64,000 nt of DNA from Trachythela sp. YZ-2020. Taxonomy: Eukaryota; Cnidaria; Anthozoa; Malacalcyonacea; Clavulariidae. Positions 1 to 12,215 of the stretch are shown here, one piece after another. The notes beneath the pieces were generated by a model. That model made no database searches, was not told the origin of the DNA, and was given only the letters and a program-made list of their open reading frames with translations. The DNA lies in NCBI GenBank assembly GCA_016169945.1, contig JADLSH010000207.1, forward strand, positions 1-64,000, read 5' to 3'. The translations under genes and the position numbers were made by a program. Position 1 is the first letter of the stretch. Every line of letters starts with the position of its first letter.

Positions 1-2034
1 AAGTTTTCTTCAAAGTGCCCTTTTCTCCAGCTAAAACAATGGAAAACAGTGCCCTTTTCTAACAGTAGAGGTGGCTGAGGTGCCCTTAAGACAAAGTGCC
101 CCCCAACTTGAAGTTGCTTCCTACGCCTATGCACTAAGCACTACCGCGCAGCAGTAAAATTAATTATTTTACAAACAATATTCAACAACTGAAAATATTT
201 TTGTGAAATTTCTATATTTAATAAGATGATAACAATTTATTTAGTACTATACCAAAATTAATGGTAACAGCTTCTATTATTGTTAAATTGACAATGTCAT
301 ATATGCTGCTAACCCTTAGAAGGTTTATGGCTGTCATGTTCTTTAAAACATGGCGTCACTGTGATAGCGTTTGCGCCTGAAAATTTGTAACATCGGCGAT
401 ATATAAAGAACTAGTTCTCGCTATAGGGCCGGTCGTATAAAAAGTAGTTAAAGTAAACTATAGTTAGCGCGAAAGTACAATGTTGTTTACAATTTTATGA
501 ATTTCATTATAATGATAGCCGTCTTCTTCATACTGCCGTCGTGAATGCGTAATGTCCTTAATGTTCAGTCCATAATGCAAGATTTACAATTGTTCACTTC
601 CGTGTTTCAGAACGGCCTTCGAGAGAGAGGAGCTCGCTATTACCCGGTTTTGAACGTTTTTCCACCTCAGTCTACTACAATGTCATAACTGGCATTTAGA
701 CCATCTTTTGATGATATGGGGTATGCCATCGTTTTCGTCACACTTTAAGACAGCGACTTCAAAGTGTAACGAACTTGCTCCAAGTTTTCGATGTTCGTCT
801 TACCGCTGTTTGCATCAGTAGATTTTCACTTTGCCGTCTTTGCTTTTGTATATATTTACACAATGATTGTATGAATCTGTCTGATAGGACAAAATACCAA
901 CTTTTTGCCCAGCGTTTAGAAATTCTTCTTTCGCATTCTTTAATGCTTCCTTTTGCTCACCTTCATCGATGTTTTCAGGTGTTTTAAGCTTCTCAAGAAA
1001 GTGACCTTCTTTGTCCTTGAGATTGTCCAAGATGTGCGTGCAAGAATTTGGACCCATGAGACGTATGTAGTTTTCCAATTGCTTGAATCAATTTGCATGG
1101 GCAGAACTTGATCTTCATTTATAGTTCATAAAAAGTAATGCGTCAAGCCCACAGGAGGCATGGGGGCATTTATAAACATCAGCAACTTGATAAGCTGGAC
1201 ACTTCATCATCGAGAAGACAACTGCAGAAGAGAAGAAAGACATGTTGGGTTGGGTACTAGCATCATTTCGTGCATGAGTTTCTGACCTAATTTTTCGATA
1301 AATACATTCATTTTTATGTAAAGAAGACACTAAGCTTGGCCGTGAGATAGAAGGCAAGTTAATGCGATGGAAATTTTCGATATTTCATATTTTTTATACG
1401 TATTCATGCATACCTGGATCGTCAGTGGCTATGTTTATAGACACCTGGTACCCCTCATTTGCATAAAGCAGTCTAATTCTTCCGAAATTCTTGTCGAGCT
1501 AAAATTTATTCTTTTTATATGAATACTTGAAACTGAAGTATAGTTAAATATTAGTGGCGCCAGTGCTTTAGCACCATGCCAATACAATGTATCCCAGAAG
1601 GGTCTAGGGGCCCCTTCTCAGATTCAGATCAGGACCCCGGCCCAAAGGGAGATTTACGCCACTGGGTTCGATCTTGTCTAAAACAATAAAATTTATATAT
1701 CAAACTTGCATCACTTTCTTCGATTTCCCACGCGATCTTTTTCTTGGAAATAGTTCTATATTTTCCCCTTCCCGTCCTCCATCAGTTTCACTTCTGCTTT
1801 CAGGAGACTGCGTGGAAAAATGGGACAATGCATGAATACAATGTTAAGAAGTCGTAAAATTATAAATGAACTGTCTAAAATCCTAGCACACTATCAGCCA
1901 TGCTTTTGTATTTTAGTCAATACTGTTTTTACGTCAATACGAAACAAAGGTCAATGAAAGCATTTTCTATTCAATGACTAATTTCTTAAGGCTTTAAAAG
2001 AACGGAGCATTGTTGTGCGTTTGGATATTTTATT
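1..2034. other. Intergenic, repeat-derived, no gene supported
   Basis: No exon is supported here. Bases 1-140 repeat a 'gtgcccctttt' type motif that recurs around 41.2-41.4 kb, so this edge is probably a dispersed-repeat fragment. A minus-strand open frame at 815-1078 (87 codons, lysine/glutamate-rich) has no recognised domain or convincing splice sites and may be a pseudogene scrap or chance. Confidence 0.4.
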
Positions 2035-2245
2035 TATCGAAGGCGAATAATCTAATTGTTTTAGTAGAAACCAGCAAAAAACAGTATTTCAAACATTTTC
2101 ATAATTTATTGAAATAAATTCGTTACAAAAATCGCGCCGAGGAGATGGCTGTTTCGCCACTCGCTATCTATCGACAATTAGATAGCGAGTAGCGTAGCAA
2201 TCAAATTACAGCATTTGCAATAGTATACTAGTATGATTCTACTAT
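2035..2245 (-). mobile_element. Hairpin-type non-autonomous element, copy A
   Basis: This segment is about 90% alike by eye to 46905-47112. It is bounded by short inverted ends (TAGTAGAA at 2062, TTCTACTA ending 2244) and holds an internal hairpin around the motif CTCGCTATCTA. Read on the minus strand, the bases after the hairpin translate as xSSARF, with ATC in place of a start codon. This matches the M-x-x-RF start seen in the related elements at 11.7, 20.4 and 52.0 kb. It looks like a decayed copy missing the outer hairpin. Confidence 0.6.
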
Positions 2246-2471
2246 TATTCAATAGATTGTACACCTTACGCGATAAATTAGTGTGTGTTCAAATGTTTGA
2301 TTTTTTAGTTATCGTGTACACAGACAATACACACATACATACAAACCTAGGTGACAACATATAAACCTCCTGGTAGAGGTAATAATTACACAAATATCTC
2401 TACCTGCACGTTTGAACTGTTTGTACAGTTGGTCAGCCATTCTCCATATTGTTCACGTTGCATTATAACAT

Positions 2472-5400
2472 CTACCAAGGCATCAAACCAGGAGACTGCA
2501 CGTGGCTGTCGGATACGAGAAAGCCAGAAGAAGTAATGAGGGGTGGAGTCATAATTGAATTGGATAACATGTGTGGGTCGCCACTGACCATCTCAAATTG
2601 CATCATATCATCTGCAAAGATATCCAAATCAGGAAACTGCACGTGTCTGTCGGATGCGGGAAAACCAGAAGTAATGGGGGGTGGAGTCACAATTGAATTG
2701 GATACCATGTGTGGGTCGCCACTGAGCATCTCAAATTGCATCATAACATCTGCAAAGTGTTGTTCTGTAAACTGCACGTGTTGTTCAACAGGCGTAAAGG
2801 CAGGACTGGGCGACGTGATTGGAGAAGGTGTGCCAAATATAGGTTGCTCCAAATTTGCGTCAGGAACTCCAGTTGATCTGGAAAATTGCCCTTGTCGTTT
2901 TTTAGACCCAGAAACAAATGTTTGTAACTGACCTGGCCCTACCATATTACCAGAACTTTGAAATGATGGCATTGATGTATTATCAGCAACGAAAGATGTT
3001 GACATAGGTGACTGTCCTTGGGCTACCATATTACCAGAACTTTGAAACGGTGGCATGGATGTATTCCCAGCAACGAGAGATGTTGACATAGGTGACTGTC
3101 CTTGGGTTACCATATTACCAGAACTTTGAAATGATGGCATGGATGTTCTCCCAGCAACGAAAGATGTTGACATAGGTGACTGTCCTTGTTACCATATTAC
3201 CAGAACTTTGAAATGATGGCATTGATGTATTCCAGCAACGATAGATGTTTACATAGGTGACTGTCCTTTGGCTGCCATATTACCAGAACTTTGTAATGAT
3301 GGCATGGATGTTCTCCCAGCAACGAAAGATGTTGACATAGGTGACTGTCCTTGGGTTACCATATTACCAGAACTTTGAAATGATGACATTGTTGTATTCC
3401 CAGCAACGAGAGATGTTGACATAGGTGACTGTCCTTGGGTTACCATATTACCAGAACTTTGAAATGATGGCATGGATGTTCTCCCAGCAACGAAAGATGT
3501 TGACATAGGTGACTGTCCTTGGGTTACCATATTACCAGAACTTTGAAATGATGGCATTGATGTATTCCCAGCAACGAGAGATGTTGACATAGGTGACTGT
3601 CCTTGGGCTGCCATATTACCAGAACTTTGAAATGATGGCATGGATGTTCTCCCAGCAACGAAAGATGTTGACATAGGTGACTGTCCTTGGGTTACCATAT
3701 TACCAGAACTTTGAAATGATGGCATTTGTTGTATTCCCAGCAACGAGAGATGTTGACATAGGTGACTGTCCTTGGGTTACCATATTACCAGAACTTTGAA
3801 ATGATGGCATTGATGTATTATCAGCAACGAAAGATGTTGACATAGGTGACTGTCCTTGGGTTACCATATTACCAGAACTTTGAAATGATGGCATTGTTGT
3901 ATTCCCAGCAACGAGAGATGTTGACATAGGTGACTGTCCTTGGGATGCCATATTACCAGAACTTTGAAATGATGGCATTGATGTATTATCAGCAACGAAA
4001 GATGTTGACATAGGTGACTGTCCTTGGGTTACCATATTACCAGAACTTTGAAATGATGGCATTGATGTATTCCCAGCAACGAGAGATGTTGACATAGGTG
4101 ACTGTCCTTGGGCTGCCATATTACCAGAACTTTGAAATGATGGCATGGATGTTCTCCCAGCAACGAAAGATGTTGACATAGGTGACTGTCCTTGGGTTAC
4201 CATATTACCAGAACTTTGAAATGATGGCATTGTTGTATTCCCAGCAACGAGAGATGTTGACATAGGTGACTGTCCTTGGGTTACCATATTACCAGAACTT
4301 TGAAATGATGGCATGGATGTTCTCCCAGCAACGAAAGATGTTGACATAGGTGACTGTCCTTGGGTTACCATATTACCAGAACTTTGAAATGATGGCATTG
4401 ATGTATTCCCAGCAACGAGAGATGTTGACATAGGTGACTGTCCTTGGGCTGCCATATTACCAGAACTTTGAAATGATGGCATGGATGTTCTCCCAGCAAC
4501 GAAAGATGTTGACATAGGTGACTGTCCTTGGGTTACCATATTACCAGAACTTTGAAATGATGGCATTGTTGTATTCCCAGCAACGAGAGATGTTGACATA
4601 GGTGACTGTCCTTGGGTTACCATATTACCAGAACTTTGAAATGATGGCATTGATGTATTATCAGCAACGAAAGATGTTGACATAGGTGACTGTCCTTGGG
4701 CTACCATATTACCAGAACTTTGAAACGGTGGCATGGATGTATTCTCAGCAACGAGAGATGTTGACATAGGTGACTGTCCTTGGGTTACCATATTACCAGA
4801 ACTTTGAAATGATGGCATGGATGTTCTCCCAGCAACGAAAGATGTTGACATAGGTGACTGTCCTTGGGCTGCCATATTACCAGAACTGCGAACTGGTTGG
4901 CTTGATGAAAACTGGGAAACAAAGGTTGACCATCGAAATTGACTTTGTGTTACCATGTTAACAGAACTTTGCAATGGTGGGCTTAATGCAATCTGAGAAA
5001 CAAGAGGTGATGATGGTAACTGACGTTGTGGTACCATATTAACAGAACTGTGAACTGGTTGGTTTGATCCAGTCTGAGAAACTACAGCTGATGTTGGTAA
5101 CGATGTAGTTGACGATGATAGCTGACTTTGTGTTAACATGTTAACAGCATTCTGAAATGGTTGGCTTGATTCAGTCTGCAGTGTTGGCATGGCACCTAAT
5201 ACCGGTAACTCGCGATTAGTTGGCATTGCAACAGAGGTGAGATTGAGGAGTGCTGGAACAGGTTTTGGTAAGATTTGTATATAAAGTTGCTGGCTATCAC
5301 CAACCATATCACTGCTGCGAGATATTCCGTGGGTACACTGGGATATCTAGATCAAAGAAAACATTCTTTGTTTAAACGTTTTTTGTAGGTCTGCAGGGTG

Positions 5401-7238
5401 ATAAATATAAATTATGTTTTGTTTTGTGGAAAACATGATACTGGTCTATTTTGCAAATAGATATATGAATATTATATTATTACGATTAATACGATATATT
5501 ATAGTATTAGGCTACAATTATATAGCATATTGTTTATGCTGTCTAACACATGTTAAAGCGTGAATATTTGCATTGTCTTTACAGATTAATTAATGGGAAC
5601 TTTGACTTAATTGTGTTTATATCAGAAAATTCATCCTGCTTGTTAACGGGACAATTTGGTTGTTTTGACAGTTCAGTTAACAAGGTGACGGCATTTCTTT
5701 GTGCCTTACTTAAAACTGAGATCTCGCATGTTTCAAATGACAACTCGGATATCAGACCAGCCTGGTTGTCCATACAACACAAAGCAATTTCTACTATGAA
5801 AATAATTATGCGCCAAGATCTAGCTTAGTGGTCTGTATCACTAAACAATGCATTAAACAGGCCAGCCAGTTCAGACTTCCATTACCCTTGCCTTCCATAT
5901 ACTGTAAACAGCCCTTAAGGTAGTCAACAGTACCTCGTTTTCAGAAATCTTTCGTATATAAAGTCTTCCTTGTCCACGTTCACTGTTGTAAAAATTCTCT
6001 GGAGTGTAGCATCTGAAGCAGCATCTTCCAGGGTTCGATTCTTCCAATTGGTTGCTTTTGTCAGCTCTCATGAATACAAAACAGGCATTTTCTAACTTGG
6101 GATAAATTTCAACTAACTTCTGTTTAAATTGTTCATTTGTTAGTTCCAACAAAAATTCCACCTTGTCATCTCTTACACAACGTTCTATTGAAAACACGGA
6201 GAGATTAATTACGATCGTTAATGGTAAAAATTATTCTGATTTATACCATGCACTGGCATATCATGGTATATTACACAACGTTCTATTGAAAACACGGAGA
6301 GATTAATTACGATCGTCAATGGTAAAAATTATTCGGATTTATACCATGCACTGGCATATCATGGTATATTATATATCATGGTACTCTTGACAACTGGACT
6401 ATCAGTAGCCCTCAGTGGACAGAATGCTACACCGGAATCGCATGGCTGCAGAGCTGATTCCTGCCAGATTGCATTATTGTATTTTCGAGATAATGTAACT
6501 GCGCATGCACATTGTGGATTCTCTCAAAGTTTATTTACTATGCGAAGTATAGTATTGTGCAATAGCTCACAAACATTTCTTGGAAATGGTAGCAGAGTTT
6601 CTTAAATTCAAAGGTAGTAAACCATGCAGTTGAAGGTCTCATGAAAAACGTTTGGTGCTTTTCTCCACTCTCTATCGAACTGAGCAAAAATTTGTCCGTT
6701 CAGATACATGACCATTATAGGTCTCGCCGGTTATAGCCGATAAAAGCGAAGCTAAGTTGTATAAAGACGAAATCTGTACCCGATTTACAGATACCGAATA
6801 TGCATTCATTTATTTTGGTCTGAATTATTATATATAATGAGTATTTAACGTTTCGTTTAGTTCAGCCAATCAGCCTTAGGCAAGTTATTAATGATTGGCT
6901 GATCAGATTGAAACTTGTCAAATGCTCTTGATAAACAAGAATGTTTTGCATGAGCATAGACAATGCTGTTATCTGAAACTGTTTCTCCTTAGTAAGATGC
7001 AACCTATGGTATTTGGACTATTTTGAAAGTATTCATTTAATTATTTAAACACTCTATTACCTGGTTGAGGTGGTCCATATCCTTTCTCCATTAACCGTTT
7101 TACCCCTTCTTTTGAACATGTTTCTTTTGTAACGTTTGTGATCTGGTTATCTGGATCAAGCAGAAATAATCTGACAGAAAGTTTGTTTGGTCGTCCTCTC
7201 TTCTTTGTGCTTGGTTCACGGTAATTATTATTGGCCAT
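2472..7238 (-). CDS. Repeat-rich protein with AT-hook-like N-terminus (three exons, lesions in exon 3)
   Basis: Exons are complement of 7061-7238, 5934-6184 and 2472-5346; phases 1 and 0 agree at both introns (donors CAG|GTAATA and GAG|GTACTG; acceptors TCAATAG and GATCTAG). The N-terminus has a KKRGRP AT-hook-like core at about residues 12-17. Exon 2 has a pattern (YPKLENACFVFMR ... GQGRLYIRKI) that I associate loosely with the N-terminal region of G2E3/HECT-like proteins of fish and cnidarians; that is a weak family guess. Exon 3 opens with a Ser/Gln/Pro-rich stretch, then about 23 copies of a 28-residue repeat (unit core QGQSPMSTSFVAG), then a twice-repeated module containing DDMMQFEMVSGDPH, which could be an acidic/hydrophobic activation motif. 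In this sequence exon 3 is broken by a +1 indel near 3726, a TAA at 3249-3251, and -1 and -2 indels near 3232 and 3188. It is either a pseudogene or mis-assembled in the array. A nuclear regulatory role is inference only. Confidence 0.6.
2934..4880 (-). repeat. 84-bp coding minisatellite with 168-bp higher-order period
   Basis: About 23 tandem copies of an 84-bp unit, read on the minus strand as 28 residues. Adjacent units alternate between FVAGRTS/FVADNTS and LVAGNTS/LVAGNTT forms, giving a 168-bp higher-order period. Unit length is preserved almost throughout, so the frame is kept except at the lesions near 3726 and 3188-3250. More diverged forms of the same unit continue from 4880 to about 5210, suggesting expansion from an ancestral Ser/Pro/Gln-rich segment. 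Confidence 0.9.
6175..6371. repeat. 98-bp tandem duplication across an intron/exon boundary
   Basis: Bases 6175-6272 and 6273-6370 are two nearly identical 98-bp copies (two or three differences seen). The unit spans the 3' splice site and first bases of exon 2 of the minus-strand repeat-protein gene, so intron 1 carries a second copy of the acceptor TCAATAG followed by AACGTTGTGTAA. Confidence 0.9.
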
Positions 7239-9072
7239 ATTTGTTTTGATGCATGTTACATATGAATGATATGATAACAGAACTCAGCCTAAAGTGAACA
7301 GTTCTCTAAACATTCCTGAAATACAAAATATTTATCTGTGATGCATATTTTCCTTATTGCAATTTAAAAATCTTATCAAGCCTCAGTTTTTGCAAGTATA
7401 ATTACTATTAACAAGTACAACTTGTAAAAAAAGTTGTTGTCAAAAAAGTACAAAATAACTAAAGTAATGTACGTTAAGGTACCTTTTTGACTTACACACA
7501 ACCCCAAGTTTTCAACTAAATGTAATTCATTTTAAACCCTTTTTAATCCAATCCTAAACCCAACCCTTAACCTAACCCCAATCTTTGGAAATTACACAAC
7601 TGCGATTTTGAAAATATTAATAGTAATTTGATAAAGAAAACATCAAAATTACACGCCGGATATCTAGTTTGCCGAATACAAACCTTCCACATTGGGGTAA
7701 ACCAGACCAACTTGATTCATATGTGAAACAACCCCTTAAGGGTAATTAGTATCTTATATCAACATTACCATTCTATCTAGTTTGAATACTTTGAGATCAG
7801 TAGTCAGACAAAGCATTCAGAGGTAACCAGTTCCATATTATTATTACTATCTCGAAATGACGTCACAATGATTAGGATTAAGCGTTAGAATTAGAAAAGT
7901 CCCTCATCCCTGCTGTGAAGTTGTTTGCAACATTAAGGTTATGACCATTCCTAATTATTTCCTATAATAACGTTCTATCTTAGATGGAAATGTACTTTGG
8001 GAGTCAAAAACATTGCAAACATGTTAAATGAATTGACAGACTCGAAGATGATGCTATTTCAACACGACACACATAACAAATTAAACTAGCAAATTGAAAA
8101 TCTAATTGATCTCAGAGGTATAATATAAGAGTAAACTTATAAAACATTCTTTAAAAATGTTCGTGTAAAAAGATGTTTTTATGACACATTGCATGGTGTC
8201 CTACGCAATTTGTCAAACTTTGCATTAACATTTCAAAATAATTTTAACTTGAGGCTCGAGCTCCCAGCGCGATAAACTGAAAGGCCGACCACAAGGTTCT
8301 ATGTTGTTTAAAAAACCCACGTCGCACATTTTCCATTGGTCTCAATCGGTTTTGGTATTTGACTGAAGACCTCGTATTGACAATCTCTGGTCTGGAATTC
8401 AAAATTCAAAACTCGATCAATGAGTTCAAAAACTTAATAGTCAACCAAACTATCTTGCCCCTTGTTTTCTGTGTTGAGTTTGAATCTGTAATTCAATCGA
8501 AATTGTGATAATACTGTTTATATTGACTGCTTTAATAAGAAAAGTTGATTGTTGTAATACCGAACTTTTTTGTTTTAATAAAGCGTTTATCAGTTCTTTC
8601 AGTTGTTTACCACCGGATTTCAAAAGTTCAAACACAAAGTGAATTACTATATTTGTATTTACTCTGTGATTTAAAACCCATGTACGATCTAGGAGCGTAA
8701 AGACCTGGGTACGAGATTGTATTCCCACATGACTTACCAGAGGTGCCCAAATATGCATGGTCTACATCCATAGATTTACATAATTATAGAAATTAATATG
8801 GCTAAACATGTTTATATTTCTATTAACTATGGGCTAAACATGCACGCATCGTGAGAAAACTTCGTGGAGACTACTGTTGAACAACATAATAAACTTACTT
8901 GATCATTTCTGCATCATTATCTTCTGCCATCGCTTTTTGTTACCTATTTTTAAAAGTAAATGTGATATTTTCTGCTAAGTTTAGTGTTTAAAACGTTCTA
9001 AAATTAAAAAGAAGAAATGTGAGAAGCTATAATTTTCAAGTTACATAGGAACATATATTTGCTTGATAGTAA
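7239..9072. other. Upstream region of the minus-strand gene, mostly unique sequence
   Basis: This should hold the promoter of the minus-strand repeat-protein gene, but I see no convincing core element. One possible short first exon lies on the minus strand at 8899-8930: ATG GCA GAA GAT AAT GAT GCA GAA ATG ATC AA, then GTAAGTTT, a strong donor. I could not chain it in frame to another exon. A 102-codon minus frame at 8450-8758 has no domain I recognise. Confidence 0.25.
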
Positions 9073-9407
9073 GGCGCGGACCATTAGAAAAGTGATTGGG
9101 GGGAAAAGAAAAAAAATTCGCACAAGGGAAAATGAAAGGAAAAAAAATTCATGCAAGATCAAATTTGCAAAAAAAATTACTGCAGTGCGAAGTAAATTTT
9201 TTTGTCTAGATGGGATATATTAAAAAGCTGTCACTATAAAAAATGCAGGCCACCTACAGCCTCATACAGCTCACCACCTCTTCGTTTAAAGGTATGTTTT
9301 ATATCTCCTAATATAACTTTGAAAAAGTCACCCCCATCACTTTTCTAATGGTCCGGAGTCGAAAATTCACCCCCCCCCCCCCCCATCACTTTTCTAATGG
9401 TCCGCCC
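9073..9407. mobile_element. MITE with GGACCATTAGAAAAGTGAT ends
   Basis: The left end GGCGCGGACCATTAGAAAAG is the inverse of the right end ending CTAATGGTCCGCCC at 9407. The 3' end is partly duplicated inside (around 9330-9355) and carries a run of 15 C at 9370-9384. No coding capacity. The family of transposase that moves it is unknown. Confidence 0.75.
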
Positions 9408-9678
9408 TAAAACATATTTAAACAGCTAACGATTTTTTTTGGTAAATTAATTTTGAGAGATTTAAAAATCTCCTGTCAAGTATTCTGGCTTCAAAATTGT
9501 TCATTCAATTCAAAAGAATGCTCTATCGATCCAGTCCAAGTTTCGAGATCAGTGACGTCACTTAATATGTAGCCTGTGTAGCAGGCGTACTCGCCCGCCT
9601 CGCTTTTCCCGCCTTCAGCAAACGCCTGCTACGCATGGCTACTTAATATGATGCTAATTCCCGGATGTCTGGAATTAG

Positions 9679-10345
9679 CAGGGTTTCCACTTTCAAGGAA
9701 ATTTCCTTTTTCAAGGAAATTCTGACCCCAAAAAGGAATTTTCAAGGATGGAAAAAATTTAAGGAAATCTAAGGAAATTCAAGGAAATCTAAGGAAATAT
9801 TGTCAAAAGTCTGTAAACAGAGTTGTAAACAGTAAAAATACATTTTTTGGCATATTTGGCAGCAATTTTTTATCTATAGACAATTTAAGAACATTATTAC
9901 ATGAAGTATTATAGTGTTTCCTTGGCTCATACCAGTATCACACGACCCGGGGCCCCAGTACCTTAGCAAAATGCCAATATGTCTGAAATCAAACATGTTG
10001 CATGGTCTAGCAATATGAATAAGTCATGAAGCGATCACGGCTTCGAATCTGACCTTTCCAATCAAGATGAACCAACCTTACTAATGGCCGCAACAGTCAC
10101 ATTGTCACAAATTGAATTGACAAATGTCAAAATTCATTACAGCAATATTTCACTGTTTCAATGCCTTTGAAATTAGCACTATAACACTAAACAGTCTAAA
10201 GATAAGTTAGTAGGGCTGTAAGCAGTAAAATAACTAAAAGTCTTCTCAAGGAAATTTCAAGGAAATTGTATTCCATGGTCAAGGAAATCTAAGGAAATTT
10301 TGACACGAAAGTAAGGAATTTCAAAACTAAATAGTGGAACCACTG
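9679..10345. mobile_element. hAT-like non-autonomous element with 8-bp TSD
   Basis: The element starts CAGGGTTTCCACT and ends AGTGGAACCACTG. It is flanked on both sides by the identical octamer GGAATTAG (9671-9678 and 10346-10353), the 8-bp TSD expected of hAT transposition. The interior is rich in TCAAGGAAAT motifs and has no open frame. A related right end is visible near 63620-63670. Confidence 0.9.
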
Positions 10346-11134
10346 GGAATTAGCATCATACAGCAAATTCACTATGTCTAAACCTAAATAAAGCTATTTG
10401 AAATATCTACGATCTATAAATTGAAAGAATATGTCATATAATGCATACCCCGAACGACTCGCGTCTATATAATCATAAGTTTTCCGCGAATTCGGTCTTT
10501 AGTCTTCACTCCCAAAAATTTCTATAAAAGAACCGGTAGAAATTAAAGCAAATTGCTTGTAGCGTGGTATCAGAGCTATTGAAACTGATAAATTAACTAT
10601 TTTAATTTAGTAGATGGTAGATAGTATAGATTATATAGTCCTAGATATGGTCAACTAAAGCATATTCAAGGATAGTCTATGGTATTTAATATACATACCA
10701 ACATATATTTATCAATTAAACTGTGACATACAAGTATTATACCAAGAACATTATACACATTTGTGTACCATGTATCATCGAATATAACAACCTTATTTTA
10801 ATACCAATTTCATTCTACTTACTGGTAAATATCAGTCGAATATCATATGAAAATCATTACAATATCAAATGCTTGATTTTATCTTGTTTAGTGCACGAAA
10901 TGCAAACAAAGATACGACTAGTCGCTAAGCAGAGCTAAGCCTACTTCCGCTTATTTGAAAATCTGTTCCAGGAAAGCTCTTCATGCAGGTCACCGGAAAT
11001 AAGGGTAATTCCTATTCTGTGTGTCACTGTCACTGTCACTGTAGTATTGTAATCATTGTATAAACTAACTAGTATTTTATATATACCAGATAGCCGGGTC
11101 TCAACTGTTTTCAATATAGGTCCAAGAAAGGTCA

Positions 11135-12215
11135 TCCTTCAATACTGATCCACTGTTACTACAGGAGGAAACCTAAACTAAAGTAACTTTATTGATACTG
11201 GATAGCTAATGGCTGTTCTTTCTAGAGGTACTACAGGAGGAAACCTAAACTAAACTAACTTTATTTATGCTGGATAGCTCTATCAGTTCCAAACTATTCT
11301 CCATAGAGGTCCAGTAAATAATTAGTGTGTAAATAATTAGTTATATTAGATTTAAATATTTGTTGTATTAGGTAAAACCAGGGCACCCATTGATACCAGC
11401 GTTAGCTGAAGGGTTTACCCTGGCAAAATAAGATTAATAATAATAATAGTCATCTCTTATTGCTCCAGTGTTACTACAGGAGGAAACCTAAACTAAACTA
11501 ACTTTATTTATACTGGATAGCTCTATCAGTTCTAAATTGTTCTCCCTATAGAGGTCCAGGAGGCGCCATCTCTTTTAGATCTAGTGTTATTACAGGAGGA
11601 AACCTAAACTAAACTAACTTTATTTATACTTGATAACTCTATTTATTATATACACAAGCTCTGGATATGAGGTATTCTGCAATCTGATTGGTTCTCTACT
11701 AGCAGGATATTAGCTCGTATCCTGCTAGTAGAGAAAAATAGAAAAATGGCTGGCAGATTTGGACAATTAAATGAAGAGGAAATTCAAGTTTTACTTGAAA
11801 AAAGTAAATATCCAGATCCAGAGCTTGTGTATATAATAAAACAGTTATTCTACTCACTCTCGTCGCATATGACTGATAGCCGACTCGGCGCTATCGCGCC
11901 TCGACGGCTATCAGCTCATATACGACTCGAGTTCGTAGAATAACTGTTAAATATCAGTTCTAAATTGTTCTCCTTGTAGGGGTCCAGCAAGAGTCATCCC
12001 TTATTGATCCGGTGTTACTACGGGAGGAAATCTAAACTAAACTAACTTTATTTATACTGGATATCTCTATCAGTTCTAAACTGTTCTTCCTAGAGGTCCA
12101 GTAAGGGTCATCTCTTATTGACCCAATGTTACTACAGGAGGAAACCTAAACTATAAACTAACTTTATTTATACTGGATAGCTCTATCAGCTGGATAGCTC
12201 TAGTAACTCCTATAG
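11135..12215 (+). repeat. 114-bp satellite array, interrupted by a hairpin element
   Basis: Tandem and partly decayed copies of a unit containing ACTACAGGAGGAAACCTAAA, TTTATACTGGATAGCTCTAT and AGAGGTCCAG. The same unit recurs at 24.8-26.5, 28.5-28.7, 34.9, 35.5, 46.1-46.7, 55.1, 58.3 and 60.8-61.1 kb. The array is split by the element at 11642-11948. Confidence 0.85.
11642..11948 (+). mobile_element. Hairpin element carrying MAGRFGQL... coding start (copy 1)
   Basis: A perfect 24-bp inverted repeat (11642-11665 and 11817-11840) bounds a body with a hairpin at about 11693-11735, followed directly by an ATG at 11746. That frame encodes MAGRFGQLNEEEIQVLLEK and is then cut by the right inverted repeat. 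Outside the right repeat lies a second long hairpin (11841-11948) that begins and ends with ACAGTTATTCTAC and its complement. It is inserted in the 114-bp satellite (TAT on both sides, possibly a short TSD). The coding scrap resembles the start of KIAA1958/ZMYM-like, Crypton-related recombinase proteins; that assignment is from memory and uncertain. Confidence 0.75.

Noticed and set aside
1115..1357. 80-codon minus-strand frame
   Set aside because: No domain, no splice context, biased toward chance.
2449..2931. Plus-strand open frame of 160 codons
   Set aside because: Antisense to the C-terminal coding part of the minus-strand repeat protein, whose splice structure and protein modules are more convincing.
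8450..8758. 102-codon minus-strand frame
   Set aside because: AT-rich, no domain, and could not be joined in phase to the candidate short exon at 8899-8930.
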